Assembly (NCBI GenBank): GCA_946886565.1
Contig: CAMPIX010000007.1
Coordinates: forward strand, 62,001-126,000
From: an uncultured Altererythrobacter sp.
GTDB lineage: Bacteria; Pseudomonadota; Alphaproteobacteria; Sphingomonadales; Sphingomonadaceae
DNA length: 64,000 nt
Direction of reading: 5' to 3'
This document shows positions 1 through 8,755 of the stretch, in pieces. Below the pieces are notes generated by a model. The model saw nothing but the letters and a program-made list of their open reading frames with translations, did not search any database and was not told the DNA's origin. A program made the position numbers and the translations under genes. The stretch's first letter is position 1. Each line of letters opens with the position of its first letter.

Positions 1-1386
1 GCGGTGGTGGTCAACTTCTCACCGCTCTATACGGTCGATGAGCTGACCCAGCAGGTCGAGGACTCGGGCGCGCGGCTGCTCGTCACGATCAACGCCGCGA
101 GCCTGTTACCCACTGCGCTGAGGGTGCTCGACGCGTCTCCCCTTGAAACACTGGTTGTCGGCCGGCTGGAGGAAATGCTCTCGTGGCCCAAGCGGATCGC
201 GCTCAAGCTTCTCGGACGCAAGAGCATCGCTTCGATCCCCGACCGTCCGAACATTCGCGAATGGCGGCACGCGCTGGTGGCGAGCAAGGTCGCACCGGTC
301 GTGCTTTCGCCGGTCGATCTCGCTTTGCTCCAGTACACAGGCGGCACCACCGGCGTGCCCAAAGGCGCAATGCTTACCCACGCCAATCTCGCGGTAAACG
401 CGCTGCAGGTCGATGCGATCGATCCGTTCGACGACGAAGAGCCCGATGTGATCATGGGCGCGCTGCCGCTATTTCACGTATTCGCCAACACTTGCGTGCT
501 CAACCGCACCGTGGCCAAGGGCGGATGCATAGCGATGGTGCCGCGGTTCGAGCCCAAACAGGTGTTGCAGACGCTCGAGCGCGCGCGCGTCACGGGATTT
601 CCGGGCGTGCCGACGATGTTCCAGGCGCTACTCGACCATCCCGATATGCCGAGGACCAATTTCTCGTCGCTCAAGATCGCCATCTCGGGCGGCGCGGCGC
701 TGCCCGCGCCGGTGCGCGAGAAGTTCGAGGCGATGAGCGGCGCGCGGCTGGTCGAGGGCTACGGCCTGACCGAGAGCGCCGGGGTAGTCTCCACCAATCC
801 CTATACCGGACTGCGCAAGCCGGGCACTATCGGGCAGGTGATTCCGCAGACGCGGGTCATGTTGCTCGACAAGGAAGATCCCACTCGGCCCGCGCCCGAG
901 GGACAGCCCGGCGAGCTGGTCATCGCCGGGCCGCAAGTCATGCAGGGCTACTGGAACCGACCAGACGCCGCCGCGCACGCCTTTGCCAAGATTGGCGATA
1001 CCCATTGGCTACGCACCGGCGATGTGGCCCAGATCGACGAGGACGGCTTCATCACCATCGTCGACCGGATCAAGGACATGATCGCGGTCGGCGGGTTCAA
1101 GGTGTTCCCTTCGCAAGTTGAGAACGTCCTCCTCGGGCATCCTTCCGTCAAGGAAGCGCTCGTGATCGGGGTGCCAGACGACTACCTCGGCGAGACGCCG
1201 CGTGCCTACGTCACCTTGCAGGAGAATTCGAAGGTTGAAGCCGACGACCTGCGCGGCTGGCTCAACGCGCGCGTCGGCAAGCATGAGCGCGTGTCGGGGA
1301 TCCTCATCCGCGAGGAGTTGCCCAAGACGATGATCGGCAAGCTCGACCGCAAGGCATTGCGGCTGGAAGTACTGGCGACCGACTGA
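1..1386 (+). CDS. Long-chain acyl-CoA synthetase, 5' end cut by window edge
   Basis: AMP-forming acyl-CoA ligase, which activates a free fatty acid through an acyl-adenylate for beta-oxidation or lipid synthesis. About 461 codons are visible and the frame is open to base 1, so the N-terminal part (roughly 80-100 residues by family length) lies outside the window. Visible signatures in order are the P-loop YTGGTTGVPKGAML (about residue 114), LPLFHVFANT, the adenylate-binding GYGLTESAG (about residue 252), the hinge region with WLRTGDVAQIDEDGF and the C-terminal lysine segment LPKTMIGKLDRK. The medium- to long-chain FadD type is the best fit; the exact chain length cannot be read. It could act downstream of the CYP153 gene at 27 kb, which is inference. 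It converges on the bactofilin gene. Confidence 0.9.
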   Translation, partial: AVVVNFSPLYTVDELTQQVEDSGARLLVTINAASLLPTALRVLDASPLETLVVGRLEEMLSWPKRIALKLLGRKSIASIPDRPNIREWRHALVASKVAPVVLSPVDLALLQYTGGTTGVPKGAMLTHANLAVNALQVDAIDPFDDEEPDVIMGALPLFHVFANTCVLNRTVAKGGCIAMVPRFEPKQVLQTLERARVTGFPGVPTMFQALLDHPDMPRTNFSSLKIAISGGAALPAPVREKFEAMSGARLVEGYGLTESAGVVSTNPYTGLRKPGTIGQVIPQTRVMLLDKEDPTRPAPEGQPGELVIAGPQVMQGYWNRPDAAAHAFAKIGDTHWLRTGDVAQIDEDGFITIVDRIKDMIAVGGFKVFPSQVENVLLGHPSVKEALVIGVPDDYLGETPRAYVTLQENSKVEADDLRGWLNARVGKHERVSGILIREELPKTMIGKLDRKALRLEVLATD

Positions 1387-1404
1387 GCGGTCGCCGCGGA
1401 GCCG

Positions 1405-1836
1405 TCAGTTCGCCAAGGTGAGCTTGGGCTCGCCGTCGTCCTTCGCGGCGGAGCCGGCGGCTGGCGCCGCAGCAGCCGGCTTGTCGCCTGTGCGCTGATG
1501 GGGAACGCGGTGCGCGAAGCGGCCTTCGACTTGCGCGCCCTGCTCGATCGTGAGCGCATCGTAGTGGACGTCTCCATCGATCCGCGCGGACTTGAGCACG
1601 ACGAGCTGGCGCGCGCTGATCGAGCCGCTGATCTTGCCCGAAAGTCGCGCGGTTTCAGCGCCCACCGCGCCTTCGATCACGCTCGTCTCGCCCTGGACGA
1701 GCGAATCGCAGGTGATGTCGCCTTCGATCCGGCCATCGACGTGGAGCTCGGTCGAGGCCGAAATATCGCCTTTGATCGTGACGTCGGCGCCAATGACCGA
1801 GAAGGTCGAACCGGACGGTGCGGAAGGTCTAGCCAT
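1405..1836 (-). CDS. Bactofilin (polymer-forming cytoskeletal protein)
   Basis: Bactofilins assemble without nucleotides into filaments that position cell-wall enzymes. The 143-residue product has a proline/serine-rich N-terminus, then repeated beta-helix turns (GADVTIKGDIS, VDGRIEGDITC, VIEGAVGAETARLSGKI) and a disordered alanine/lysine tail. I chose the ATG at 1836 because GGAGGGAG sits 8 bases upstream; an in-frame ATG at 1881 would add 15 residues. The chosen start overlaps the stop of the upstream M23 gene by 8 bases, so the two are probably translationally coupled. Pairing of a bactofilin with a membrane-anchored LytM peptidase is a known arrangement in shape-determining modules. Confidence 0.85.
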   Translation of the reverse strand: MARPSAPSGSTFSVIGADVTIKGDISASTELHVDGRIEGDITCDSLVQGETSVIEGAVGAETARLSGKISGSISARQLVVLKSARIDGDVHYDALTIEQGAQVEGRFAHRVPHQRTGDKPAAAAPAAGSAAKDDGEPKLTLAN

Positions 1837-3013
1837 TGGAATCACTCCCTCCGGCTCGTGCTCTGGCTTCTTTGAGAACATCGGGGGCATTCTCCAGGAA
1901 GGGCCGCGGATTGACTGCGCGGCCGTGGATGCGGACTTCGAAGTGAAGGTGCGGGCCGGTCGAGCGGCCGGTGCTGCCGATCGCGCCGATGACGTGACCG
2001 GCGTCGACCCGCTGGCCGATCTGGGCGGCGAACTTCGACATGTGAGCATAGCGAGTGACGAGACCGTTTCCGTGAGTGATCTCGACTACGTTGCCATAGC
2101 CCGACTTGCGTCCGACGAAGCTGACGCGGCCTTCGGCGGCGGAGTAGATCGGTGCCCCCATCGGACCAGCGAAGTCGAGGCCCTTGTGCAGCGCGCCGCC
2201 GCCGGTGAACGGGTCGCGGCGGACGCCGAAGCCCGACGAGATGTACTTGATGCTGGCAGGCTGGAACTGCGGGATGCGGTCGAGCCCTTCCTCGAGCGCG
2301 GCCATCCGCGCGAGGCTGAGGCCGAGCCGCTCGAAGCGCGGATCGGCCTCGTCGCCGGGGCCGGTCGCGAGCAGTTCGAGCGGACCACCCATCGCCTGGT
2401 TGCTGGCCGAACGCAGCAGCGCCGAGGGATCGAGCCCCAGCTTGCGCATCGCCGCGGCGGCGCGTCCGGCGCGGCGATCAGCAAAACGCGTCATCTTCTC
2501 GACGAGGGCGAGCTGACGCGCTTCGATCTCGGCGAGTGGACGCGCCTCGGGGAACACCGCGCTGACTTTGGCAACTGTTTCGGCCGCCGCGCCACTCGAA
2601 TCGCTGACCGAGTCGGTGCCGCTGATGTCCTCGGGAAGCATCTCGGCCATTTCCTCGAGCACCGTTTGCCGTTGCGCCAGTTCTTTCGCGACCGCGGTCA
2701 GATCGTCGCCATAAGCTTCGAAGCGCTCTTCCGAGGTGGCGACCTTTGCTTCACGTTCGAGCAGCGAAAGGCGCTCAGCCTGCGCCTGGAACTGGGTCCA
2801 GCCCATGATCGCCATGCTGAGCAACCATGCGAACAGCGCCGCTGCCGCAATGGCCGCCGCCGTCATCTGCACACGCGATGAAACCTTGATGAAGCGAACC
2901 TGGCCCTGCGATCGCATGAAGAATTCGCGATCGGGAAACCAGGTCCGCAGGCGTCCCATCCAATCGCCAACGGTAGAGTTGATCACTCGAAACGACCCCG
3001 CTTTTGCCGTCAT
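1829..3013 (-). CDS. Membrane-anchored M23 (LytM) peptidoglycan endopeptidase
   Basis: The 394-residue protein has a short cytoplasmic N-terminus, one transmembrane helix (about residues 50-72), a periplasmic coiled region (about 75-180) and a C-terminal M23 domain. The zinc ligands look complete: HKGLD (His276, Asp280) and GPHLHFE (His355, His357). It should therefore cleave peptide cross-links in the periplasm. The next gene is a bactofilin, which in characterised systems localises or controls such peptidases. It is first in a two-gene operon, with no gene close upstream on this strand (nadD is divergent). Substrate specificity cannot be inferred. Confidence 0.88.
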   Translation of the reverse strand: MTAKAGSFRVINSTVGDWMGRLRTWFPDREFFMRSQGQVRFIKVSSRVQMTAAAIAAAALFAWLLSMAIMGWTQFQAQAERLSLLEREAKVATSEERFEAYGDDLTAVAKELAQRQTVLEEMAEMLPEDISGTDSVSDSSGAAAETVAKVSAVFPEARPLAEIEARQLALVEKMTRFADRRAGRAAAAMRKLGLDPSALLRSASNQAMGGPLELLATGPGDEADPRFERLGLSLARMAALEEGLDRIPQFQPASIKYISSGFGVRRDPFTGGGALHKGLDFAGPMGAPIYSAAEGRVSFVGRKSGYGNVVEITHGNGLVTRYAHMSKFAAQIGQRVDAGHVIGAIGSTGRSTGPHLHFEVRIHGRAVNPRPFLENAPDVLKEARARAGGSDSNG

Positions 3014-3160
3014 ATGTTATGTGCCGGGGCGGCTATCATGCGAATCCCGAGGGGTCGAATCTCCAGCGTCTCAAAGGGGGCGAATCGAACGACTCGCGGG
3101 TTGAATCGTTTTCCATCTGCGGAATAATCCGGATTTACCTGGAACAAATCGTTCATCAGC

Positions 3161-3937
3161 GTGTTCGTCGCTGACCCGATTCCCTCGCTGACAGCCCTGC
3201 GCGCGACTGCTAGGCGCGCAAACGATGGCGATCTTCGTACGAGCTTACAGCTGACTTTCGCGCACCGCATCGGCCTGCTCGGTGGCAGCTTCAATCCCGC
3301 GCACGGCGGACACCGTCGAATCTCGCTATTCGCGCGTGAAGCCCTGGGGCTCGGCGAGGTCTGGTGGCTGGTTTCGCCAGGCAATCCGCTCAAGTCCGAG
3401 GCGGGCATGGCACCGCTGACGGCGCGGATGAAGTCCGCGATCGCGCAGGCGCGCGGTGTGCCGATCCGCGTCACCGCTATCGAGCGCGAGCTCGGCACGC
3501 GCTATACCGTCGACACGTTGCGGGCACTCCAGCGGCGCTACCCGCGGCGCGAATTCGTCTGGCTTATGGGATCGGACAACCTTGCGCAATTCCACCGGTG
3601 GAAGGATTGGCGCGACATAGCGCGCGCCATGCCGATTGCGGTGATCGCGCGGCCCGGCTATGATGCGGCAGCCGTCGCCGGTCCCGCGATGGCATGGCTG
3701 CGCGACCATCGTGCCGATGCCGCCACATTCCGGAACCGGGACCAGTGGAGTGCGCCGAGCCTGGTTATCCTGCATTTCGATCCGGATTCCCGATCGGCGA
3801 CCGCCATCCGCCGTGCCGACCCCAAATGGGCCAGGCGCTATTCGCAGGTTCCACCGCGAGACCAGCTTACATTCCGGCCAGTCGTACCCATATCTGACGT
3901 CGGCTCGTCGGCCGAGGGGCCTTTGCAGGCGCCATGA
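3161..3937 (+). CDS. nadD: Nicotinate-nucleotide adenylyltransferase
   Basis: Adenylates nicotinate mononucleotide to deamido-NAD in the cytoplasmic NAD pathway. The 258-residue product carries the nucleotidyltransferase signature GGSFNPAHGGHRR (about residues 41-53; family GxFxPxHxGH), MGSDNLAQFHRW in the middle and SRSATAIR (family ISSTxIR) near the C-terminus. The start used is a GTG at 3161. It gives about 35 residues before the conserved core, longer than usual, and no strong ribosome binding site is visible, so a start nearer the core is possible. rsfS and rlmH follow, the usual alphaproteobacterial order. Confidence 0.9.
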   Translation: MFVADPIPSLTALRATARRANDGDLRTSLQLTFAHRIGLLGGSFNPAHGGHRRISLFAREALGLGEVWWLVSPGNPLKSEAGMAPLTARMKSAIAQARGVPIRVTAIERELGTRYTVDTLRALQRRYPRREFVWLMGSDNLAQFHRWKDWRDIARAMPIAVIARPGYDAAAVAGPAMAWLRDHRADAATFRNRDQWSAPSLVILHFDPDSRSATAIRRADPKWARRYSQVPPRDQLTFRPVVPISDVGSSAEGPLQAP

Positions 3938-3996
3938 CGCGCACGCCCGCCCCCTCGCATTTCCTTCCGCAACGATCAGGAGCGCAGTAAACGCCT

Positions 3997-4413
3997 ATGA
4001 CAAGGGCGCATCATCCATCAACGTCCGAGCAAAGCTCGCCCCCCCCGCCCGCCATCGAAGCCGAGCCGGGCTCACTGCACGCGCTCGTCCTGCATCAGCT
4101 CGACGAGGATCAGGCGCAGGATGTCGTCTCGATCCCGCTCGCGGGTAAGTCGAGTATCGCCGACCACATGGTGATCGCCTCCGGGCGCTCGACCCGCCAG
4201 GTCGCCGCGATCGCGCAGAAGCTGTCCGAGCGGATCAAGCACGAAGGCCACGGCCCGGTGCGGCTCGAAGGGCTGCCGCAGGCCGACTGGGTGCTGATCG
4301 ACGCGGGCGACGTGGTCGTCCACCTGTTCCGCCCCGAAGTCCGCAGCTTCTACAACCTCGAGCGGATGTGGGCCTTCGGCGACGCGCCTCCGGTCGCCGC
4401 CGGAACCGCATAG
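3997..4413 (+). CDS. rsfS: Ribosomal silencing factor RsfS
   Basis: Iojap/DUF143 protein of 138 residues. RsfS binds ribosomal protein L14 and blocks joining of the subunits when nutrients are short. Family hallmarks are the core ADHMVIASGRSTRQVAAIA, the GLPQADWVLIDAGDVVVHLF strand and the terminal SFYNLERMW. The first 25 residues are a proline/serine-rich extension not needed for the fold. The gene lies 59 bases after nadD, as in many Proteobacteria. Confidence 0.93.
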   Translation: MTRAHHPSTSEQSSPPPPAIEAEPGSLHALVLHQLDEDQAQDVVSIPLAGKSSIADHMVIASGRSTRQVAAIAQKLSERIKHEGHGPVRLEGLPQADWVLIDAGDVVVHLFRPEVRSFYNLERMWAFGDAPPVAAGTA

Positions 4414-4585
4414 TCTTTTCGTGACGGTGCGAGCGGAGTCCTCGGCCCGCAGGGCCGCAAGGCTGACCGGCCGGACCCCTCGGCTGGCTGCCTGCGACAG
4501 CCGCTCAGGACAAGCTATGCGCCCGCAGGGTGCGAGGATGGCCAAAGCGGCGGATGCCGCCGCCGGCGTCTGAGGCGCAAAGAAA

Positions 4586-5008
4586 GTGCTTTTACACGTG
4601 GTCGCGCGCGGCAAGATCGGGCGCTCGCCTGAAGGTGAGCTGGTCAGGCGTTACGAAAAACGCCTGACCTGGCCATACAAGTCAACCGAGCTACCCGAGA
4701 GCGGCGGCAAGATTCCCGAACCGCAAACTCCGCTGCGCACCGTGCTGCTCGACGAGCGCGGCAGGGACCTTTCGTCCGATGAGTTCGCGATTCTGCTCGG
4801 CCGCTGGCGCGACGACGGCGTACGCGAGGCGCGCTTTGTGCTCGGCGCGGCGGATGGCCATGCGGAGGAGGAGCGCACCGAAGCAGACCTGCTGCTCGCC
4901 TTCGGCCATGCCACATGGCCGCACCTTCTCGCGCGCGCGATGCTGCTCGAACAGCTCTACCGCGCGACCGCTATTCTTGCTGGGCACCCCTACCATAGGG
5001 CAGGATAG
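4586..5008 (+). CDS. rlmH: 23S rRNA (pseudouridine1915-N3)-methyltransferase RlmH
   Basis: SPOUT methyltransferase that modifies pseudouridine 1915 in helix 69 of 23S rRNA on the assembled 70S ribosome. The 140-residue protein shows the C-terminal knot: LLDERGRDLSSDEFA, FVLGAADGH (SAM loop, family FxIGGxxG with GA in place of GG), and LLEQLYRATAILAGHPYHR, the conserved end. The start is GTG at 4586. The 172 bases before it hold no recognisable gene. The stop at 5008 lies four bases before the next start, suggesting one operon with the EnvC-like gene. Confidence 0.93.
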   Translation: MLLHVVARGKIGRSPEGELVRRYEKRLTWPYKSTELPESGGKIPEPQTPLRTVLLDERGRDLSSDEFAILLGRWRDDGVREARFVLGAADGHAEEERTEADLLLAFGHATWPHLLARAMLLEQLYRATAILAGHPYHRAG

Positions 5009-5012
5009 TGCT

Positions 5013-6236
5013 ATGGAGGGCCGTGCATCGATCTTGGGACTTGCTGCGGTTGCTGCGCTGGCGACAATCGCGGGGTCCGGGATCGCGCAGCGGGCTGCCG
5101 ATTATTCGGGGCCGAACGACGCGCGCGAGGCGCTCGAGCGCGCACAGCGCAACGCGCGTGCCGCCGAGGCGCGTGGTGAACGGCTCGAGGCGGCAGCACG
5201 CGAGGCGACCGCAGCGGCGGAGAGGACCGCGCGCGAAGGCGCCGCTCTCGCCGCGCGCATCCAACAGGCCGAGGCTGACATCGCCGCCGCCGAGGCGCGG
5301 ATCGCGCTGATCAACGGCCAGCGAAGGCGGCTCGATCGGCGGTTGGCCGAGCGGCGCGAGCCGCTGATGCGTCTGACGGCCGCGTTGCAAAAGCTTGCCC
5401 GGCGCCCCCTTGCACTTTCGGCGTTGCGACCGGGATCGCTGCGCGAGACGGTTTATCTTCGCGCAATGCTCGAAACGACGATTCCCGAAGTGCGACGCCG
5501 CACCGCTGCGCTGCGCGCCGAAATTGCGCGGGGGCAGCGGCTCGCAGCCGAGGCACAACAGGCACTTGCCGCACTCAACAAGAGCGAACAGGAGCTCGGC
5601 TCCAGGCGTCAGCGGCTGCTCGCGCTCGAAAGCCGCCAGCGGCTCGAATCGCGCCGCGCGAGCGGGGTAGCGGATCGCGAGGCCGAACGTGCATTGGCGC
5701 TGGCAGAGGAAGCGCGCGACCTCGACGGGCTGGTGGCGCGACTCGAAGATGCGAGTTCGCTGCGGCGCCAACTCGCGGCGCTGCCTGGCCCGATCATCCG
5801 CCCGCCCCGACCGCAGGATTCGCAAGTGATCGGTGCGGAGCTCTCGACGCCTGCGCCGCGTGCGACCGCGCCGCCGGGGGATTTTCAGCTTCCGGTGATA
5901 GGAGAGACGGTCGCCGGGTTCGGCGCCGTGTCGGACGCGGGGCTAGTGAGCAACGGCCTCTCGCTCGCGCCCCGACCGGGCGCCCTGGTGGTCGCCCCGG
6001 CGCGCGGGCGAGTTGCCTTTGCTGGCCCTTACCGGGGCTACGAGCGGATCGTGATCATCGAGCACGACGGTGAGTGGGCCAGCCTCGTCACCGGCCTCGC
6101 GCGGACCGACGTGGCGGTCGGCGACGAACTGGTGGCCGGCGCGCCGCTCGGCGTGGCTGCAGTGGATTCGCCGCTCATCACGCTCGAACTCCGGCGCGAC
6201 GGCGAACCGGTGAACCCGCTCGATTTCGTGGGTTAG
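5013..6236 (+). CDS. EnvC-like murein hydrolase activator with degenerate LytM domain
   Basis: The 407-residue product has an N-terminal signal sequence (about residues 1-26), a long alanine/arginine-rich coiled coil (about 35-275) and a C-terminal LytM-like domain. That domain lacks the M23 zinc residues: where active enzymes have HxGxD there is SNGLSLAPR, and the HxH motif is replaced by LITLELRRDGEPVNP. EnvC-type proteins with such inactive domains do not cut peptidoglycan; they activate amidases at the division site through the periplasmic coiled coil. The ATG at 5013 is preceded by AGGATAG and lies four bases after rlmH. The ctpA-like protease gene follows. Confidence 0.85.
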   Translation: MEGRASILGLAAVAALATIAGSGIAQRAADYSGPNDAREALERAQRNARAAEARGERLEAAAREATAAAERTAREGAALAARIQQAEADIAAAEARIALINGQRRRLDRRLAERREPLMRLTAALQKLARRPLALSALRPGSLRETVYLRAMLETTIPEVRRRTAALRAEIARGQRLAAEAQQALAALNKSEQELGSRRQRLLALESRQRLESRRASGVADREAERALALAEEARDLDGLVARLEDASSLRRQLAALPGPIIRPPRPQDSQVIGAELSTPAPRATAPPGDFQLPVIGETVAGFGAVSDAGLVSNGLSLAPRPGALVVAPARGRVAFAGPYRGYERIVIIEHDGEWASLVTGLARTDVAVGDELVAGAPLGVAAVDSPLITLELRRDGEPVNPLDFVG

Positions 6237-6326
6237 GCTCCGCAGGTTGCGCAGTCTCGGGCCAATCCTCATCTGGCATTAAGCCCGGCTGCGCGATAAA
6301 AGCCGTTCTCAAGGAGGCATTCGCCG

Positions 6327-7664
6327 ATGAAATTCGCCGCTCTCGTTCGTTCGGCTGCGCTCGTGACTGCGGTCGCGCTGATTCCGGCCACCACGGCCGG
6401 CGTCGCCCAGGTCGAAGGTCGCGCCGGACCCGAGTTCGCGCGCCTGTTCGCTACCTACGAGCGGATCAAGGCGAGCTACGTCGAGCCGGTCGATGACGAG
6501 CAACTGATCCGCGGTGCGATCGACGGGATGCTGGCAAGCCTCGACCCGCATTCGGCCTATCTCGATGGTGCCGACCTCCAGCGGCTCGAAACGATGATCG
6601 ACGGCAACTACACCGGTCTCGGCCTCTCGGTGCAGATGGAAGACGGCGCGGTGAAGGTCATCTCGCCGTTCCGTGGCAGTCCGGCGATGGAAGCGGGTAT
6701 CAAGGCGGGCGACTACATCACCCATCTCGATGGCGACCTGATCTATGGCGGCGATCTCGACGAGGCGGTCAGTCGCATGCGCGGGCCCGCGGGCACGTCT
6801 ATCCGGCTGACGATTTTCCGAACTGGGCGTGAGGAGCCGTTCGATGTGACCGTCACCCGTGGTCTCATCGAGCTCGAGCCGGTGACCCACGAAATGAAGC
6901 CCGGCGGCATCGGCGTGATTATGGTCAATGAATTCTCGCGCGATGTTGGTGCGGACGTGTTCGCTTCTTGGGAAGCGCTGCGCAAGCAGGCCGGCGGACA
7001 GCTCAACGGCCTCGTGCTCGACCTGCGCGCCAATCCCGGCGGCTCGCTCGACGAAGCGGTGGCGCTGTCGGACCTGTTCCTCGAGGACGGCCAGATCGTT
7101 TCGCAGCGCGGCCGCGCGCAGGGAGAGACCTACGTCTACGAGGCCGAGACGGTATATCGCGGAGAGATTGCCGAGGATGTGCCGATGATCGTGCTGATCG
7201 ATGCGGGCTCTGCGTCGGCGAGCGAGATCGTCGCGGGCGCTCTGCAGGATCATCGCCGCGCGCTGATCATGGGCCAGCGCAGCTTCGGCAAGGGCAGCGT
7301 GCAGACGCTGCTCCCGCTCGGCCGCGACGCCGCGCTCAAGCTCACTACGGCGCGCTACTACACGCCCTCGGGCCATTCGGTGCAGGAAGGCGGGATCGAG
7401 CCCGATATCGCGGTGCCGCAGCTTTCCGATCCCGATCTTGCCAAGCGCGCCAAGTTCACCTTGCGCGAATCGGATCTGCGCGGCCATCTGATCAACGAGG
7501 CGGCGCTCAAGGACGAGGAGATGGAGCGCGATCGGCGCGAGGATCCGCGCTTCACGCTCACCGCCGCGCAGCTCGAGGAGCAGGGGATCGAGGATTACCA
7601 GCTCCACTACGCTCTCGAGACACTTCGCCGCACAACCCCGGCCACCGTCGCGCGCCGCAAGTAA
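6327..7664 (+). CDS. S41 carboxy-terminal processing protease (CtpA family)
   Basis: Periplasmic serine protease of 445 residues with a signal peptide (about 1-27), a PDZ domain (about 95-180) and the S41 catalytic domain. The Ser-Lys dyad is visible: DAGSASASEI with the nucleophile at about Ser297, and RSFGKGSVQT with Lys322. Family members trim C-termini of periplasmic proteins and often control levels of cell-wall hydrolases, which fits the EnvC-like gene just upstream. The start is preceded by AAGGAGG, a strong ribosome binding site. Confidence 0.93.
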   Translation: MKFAALVRSAALVTAVALIPATTAGVAQVEGRAGPEFARLFATYERIKASYVEPVDDEQLIRGAIDGMLASLDPHSAYLDGADLQRLETMIDGNYTGLGLSVQMEDGAVKVISPFRGSPAMEAGIKAGDYITHLDGDLIYGGDLDEAVSRMRGPAGTSIRLTIFRTGREEPFDVTVTRGLIELEPVTHEMKPGGIGVIMVNEFSRDVGADVFASWEALRKQAGGQLNGLVLDLRANPGGSLDEAVALSDLFLEDGQIVSQRGRAQGETYVYEAETVYRGEIAEDVPMIVLIDAGSASASEIVAGALQDHRRALIMGQRSFGKGSVQTLLPLGRDAALKLTTARYYTPSGHSVQEGGIEPDIAVPQLSDPDLAKRAKFTLRESDLRGHLINEAALKDEEMERDRREDPRFTLTAAQLEEQGIEDYQLHYALETLRRTTPATVARRK

Positions 7665-7674
7665 GCGCTCGCCG

Positions 7675-8154
7675 ATGCTCGACACGCCCCCCGCCCGACT
7701 GGCACAGCGGCTCGCGCTCGGCGTGCCCGCACTGCTGCTCGCGGGCGCCTACGTTTCCGAATACGGCTTCGGGCTCTACCCGTGCGAGATGTGCTGGTGG
7801 CAGCGCTGGCCGCACTTCGCCGCGCTCGCGCTTGCGCTGCTCTCGACCGTGGCGGCGCCCAAACGCGTGTGGATTGCGCTCGCCGCGCTCGCGATCCTCG
7901 TGTCGGGCGCGATCGGGGCATTCCATGCGGGCGTCGAATACGGCTGGTGGGAAGGGATCACCGGCTGCGCGATGACCGCGCGCGCGGAGGGCGGTGACCT
8001 GCTCGAATCGATCATGAGCGCGCCGATCATCCGCTGCGACCAGCCGCAGTGGACGCTGATGGGCGTCTCGCTCGCGGGGTTCAACTTCCTCTTCTCGACC
8101 GCCGGCGGGCTTGCGATCCTGTGGCTGCTCGGCAAAGGCAGACGCGCGGCATGA
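7675..8154 (+). CDS. DsbB-family disulfide bond formation protein
   Basis: Four-helix inner-membrane protein of 159 residues that would reoxidise a DsbA-type thiol oxidase and pass electrons to quinone. The first periplasmic pair is PCEMC (Cys37, Cys40), followed directly by WWQRW, typical of this family. The second loop carries Cys98 (TGCAM) and Cys121 (IIRCDQ). The stop overlaps the start of coq7 as ATGA, so the two are co-translated; both proteins touch the quinone pool. Confidence 0.9.
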   Translation: MLDTPPARLAQRLALGVPALLLAGAYVSEYGFGLYPCEMCWWQRWPHFAALALALLSTVAAPKRVWIALAALAILVSGAIGAFHAGVEYGWWEGITGCAMTARAEGGDLLESIMSAPIIRCDQPQWTLMGVSLAGFNFLFSTAGGLAILWLLGKGRRAA

Positions 8155-8672
8155 CCAGGGACGAGATCGCGCGGATGATCCGGGTCGACCAAGCGGGCGA
8201 GTTCGGCGCGACGCGCATTTATCAGGGCCAGCTCGACGTGATGGGCGACCGCGGCCCGCACGCCGCCGAGATCGCCGAGATGGCCGAACAGGAGAAGGGC
8301 CACCGCGCGAAGTTCGACGCGCTGATGGCGCGCCGCGGGGTGCGCCCGACCGCGCTCCAGCCGTTCTGGTCGGCCGCGGGCTATGCGCTCGGCGCAGGCA
8401 CCGCGCTGCTCGGGCCCGAAGCGGCGATGGCCTGCACCGCCGCGGTCGAGGAAGAGATCGACCGCCACTATTCCCAGCAGCTCGACCGGCTCGCCGAAAA
8501 CGATACGGACCCCGAACTGTCGGCGATGATCGAGGAATTTCGGGAGGACGAGCGGGCGCATCGCGACGCCGCGCTCGCCGCAGGCGCGGAAAAGGCGCCG
8601 GCCTATCCGCTGCTCTCGGGCGCGATCCGGCTCGGTTGCCGGGTCGCGATCAGGCTCGCCGAACGGGTCTGA
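8151..8672 (+). CDS. coq7: Demethoxyubiquinone hydroxylase (Coq7 family)
   Basis: Di-iron monooxygenase of 173 residues that adds the C6 hydroxyl in ubiquinone biosynthesis. The two-fold carboxylate-bridge motifs are complete: DQAGEFGATRIYQGQ (Glu), EMAEQEKGH (ExxH), AAVEEEIDRH (Glu) and FREDERAH (ExxH). The ATG at 8151 is chosen because it matches the family N-terminus (MTRDEIARMIRVDQAGE) and overlaps the dsbB stop. The compact 170-residue form is the usual alphaproteobacterial Coq7. Confidence 0.93.
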   Translation: MTRDEIARMIRVDQAGEFGATRIYQGQLDVMGDRGPHAAEIAEMAEQEKGHRAKFDALMARRGVRPTALQPFWSAAGYALGAGTALLGPEAAMACTAAVEEEIDRHYSQQLDRLAENDTDPELSAMIEEFREDERAHRDAALAAGAEKAPAYPLLSGAIRLGCRVAIRLAERV

Positions 8673-8755
8673 GGGAACCGCTTCCGGCGGTCGTACGCTT
8701 CATATAGAGTTCACGCCGCAACGCGGAAAATCGGGCGAATTTCCGCCCAATCACG

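Noticed and set aside
4414..4585. Gap between rsfS and rlmH with stem-like GC-rich words
   Set aside because: No stable long hairpin followed by T-run and no reading frame with support; probably ordinary spacer.
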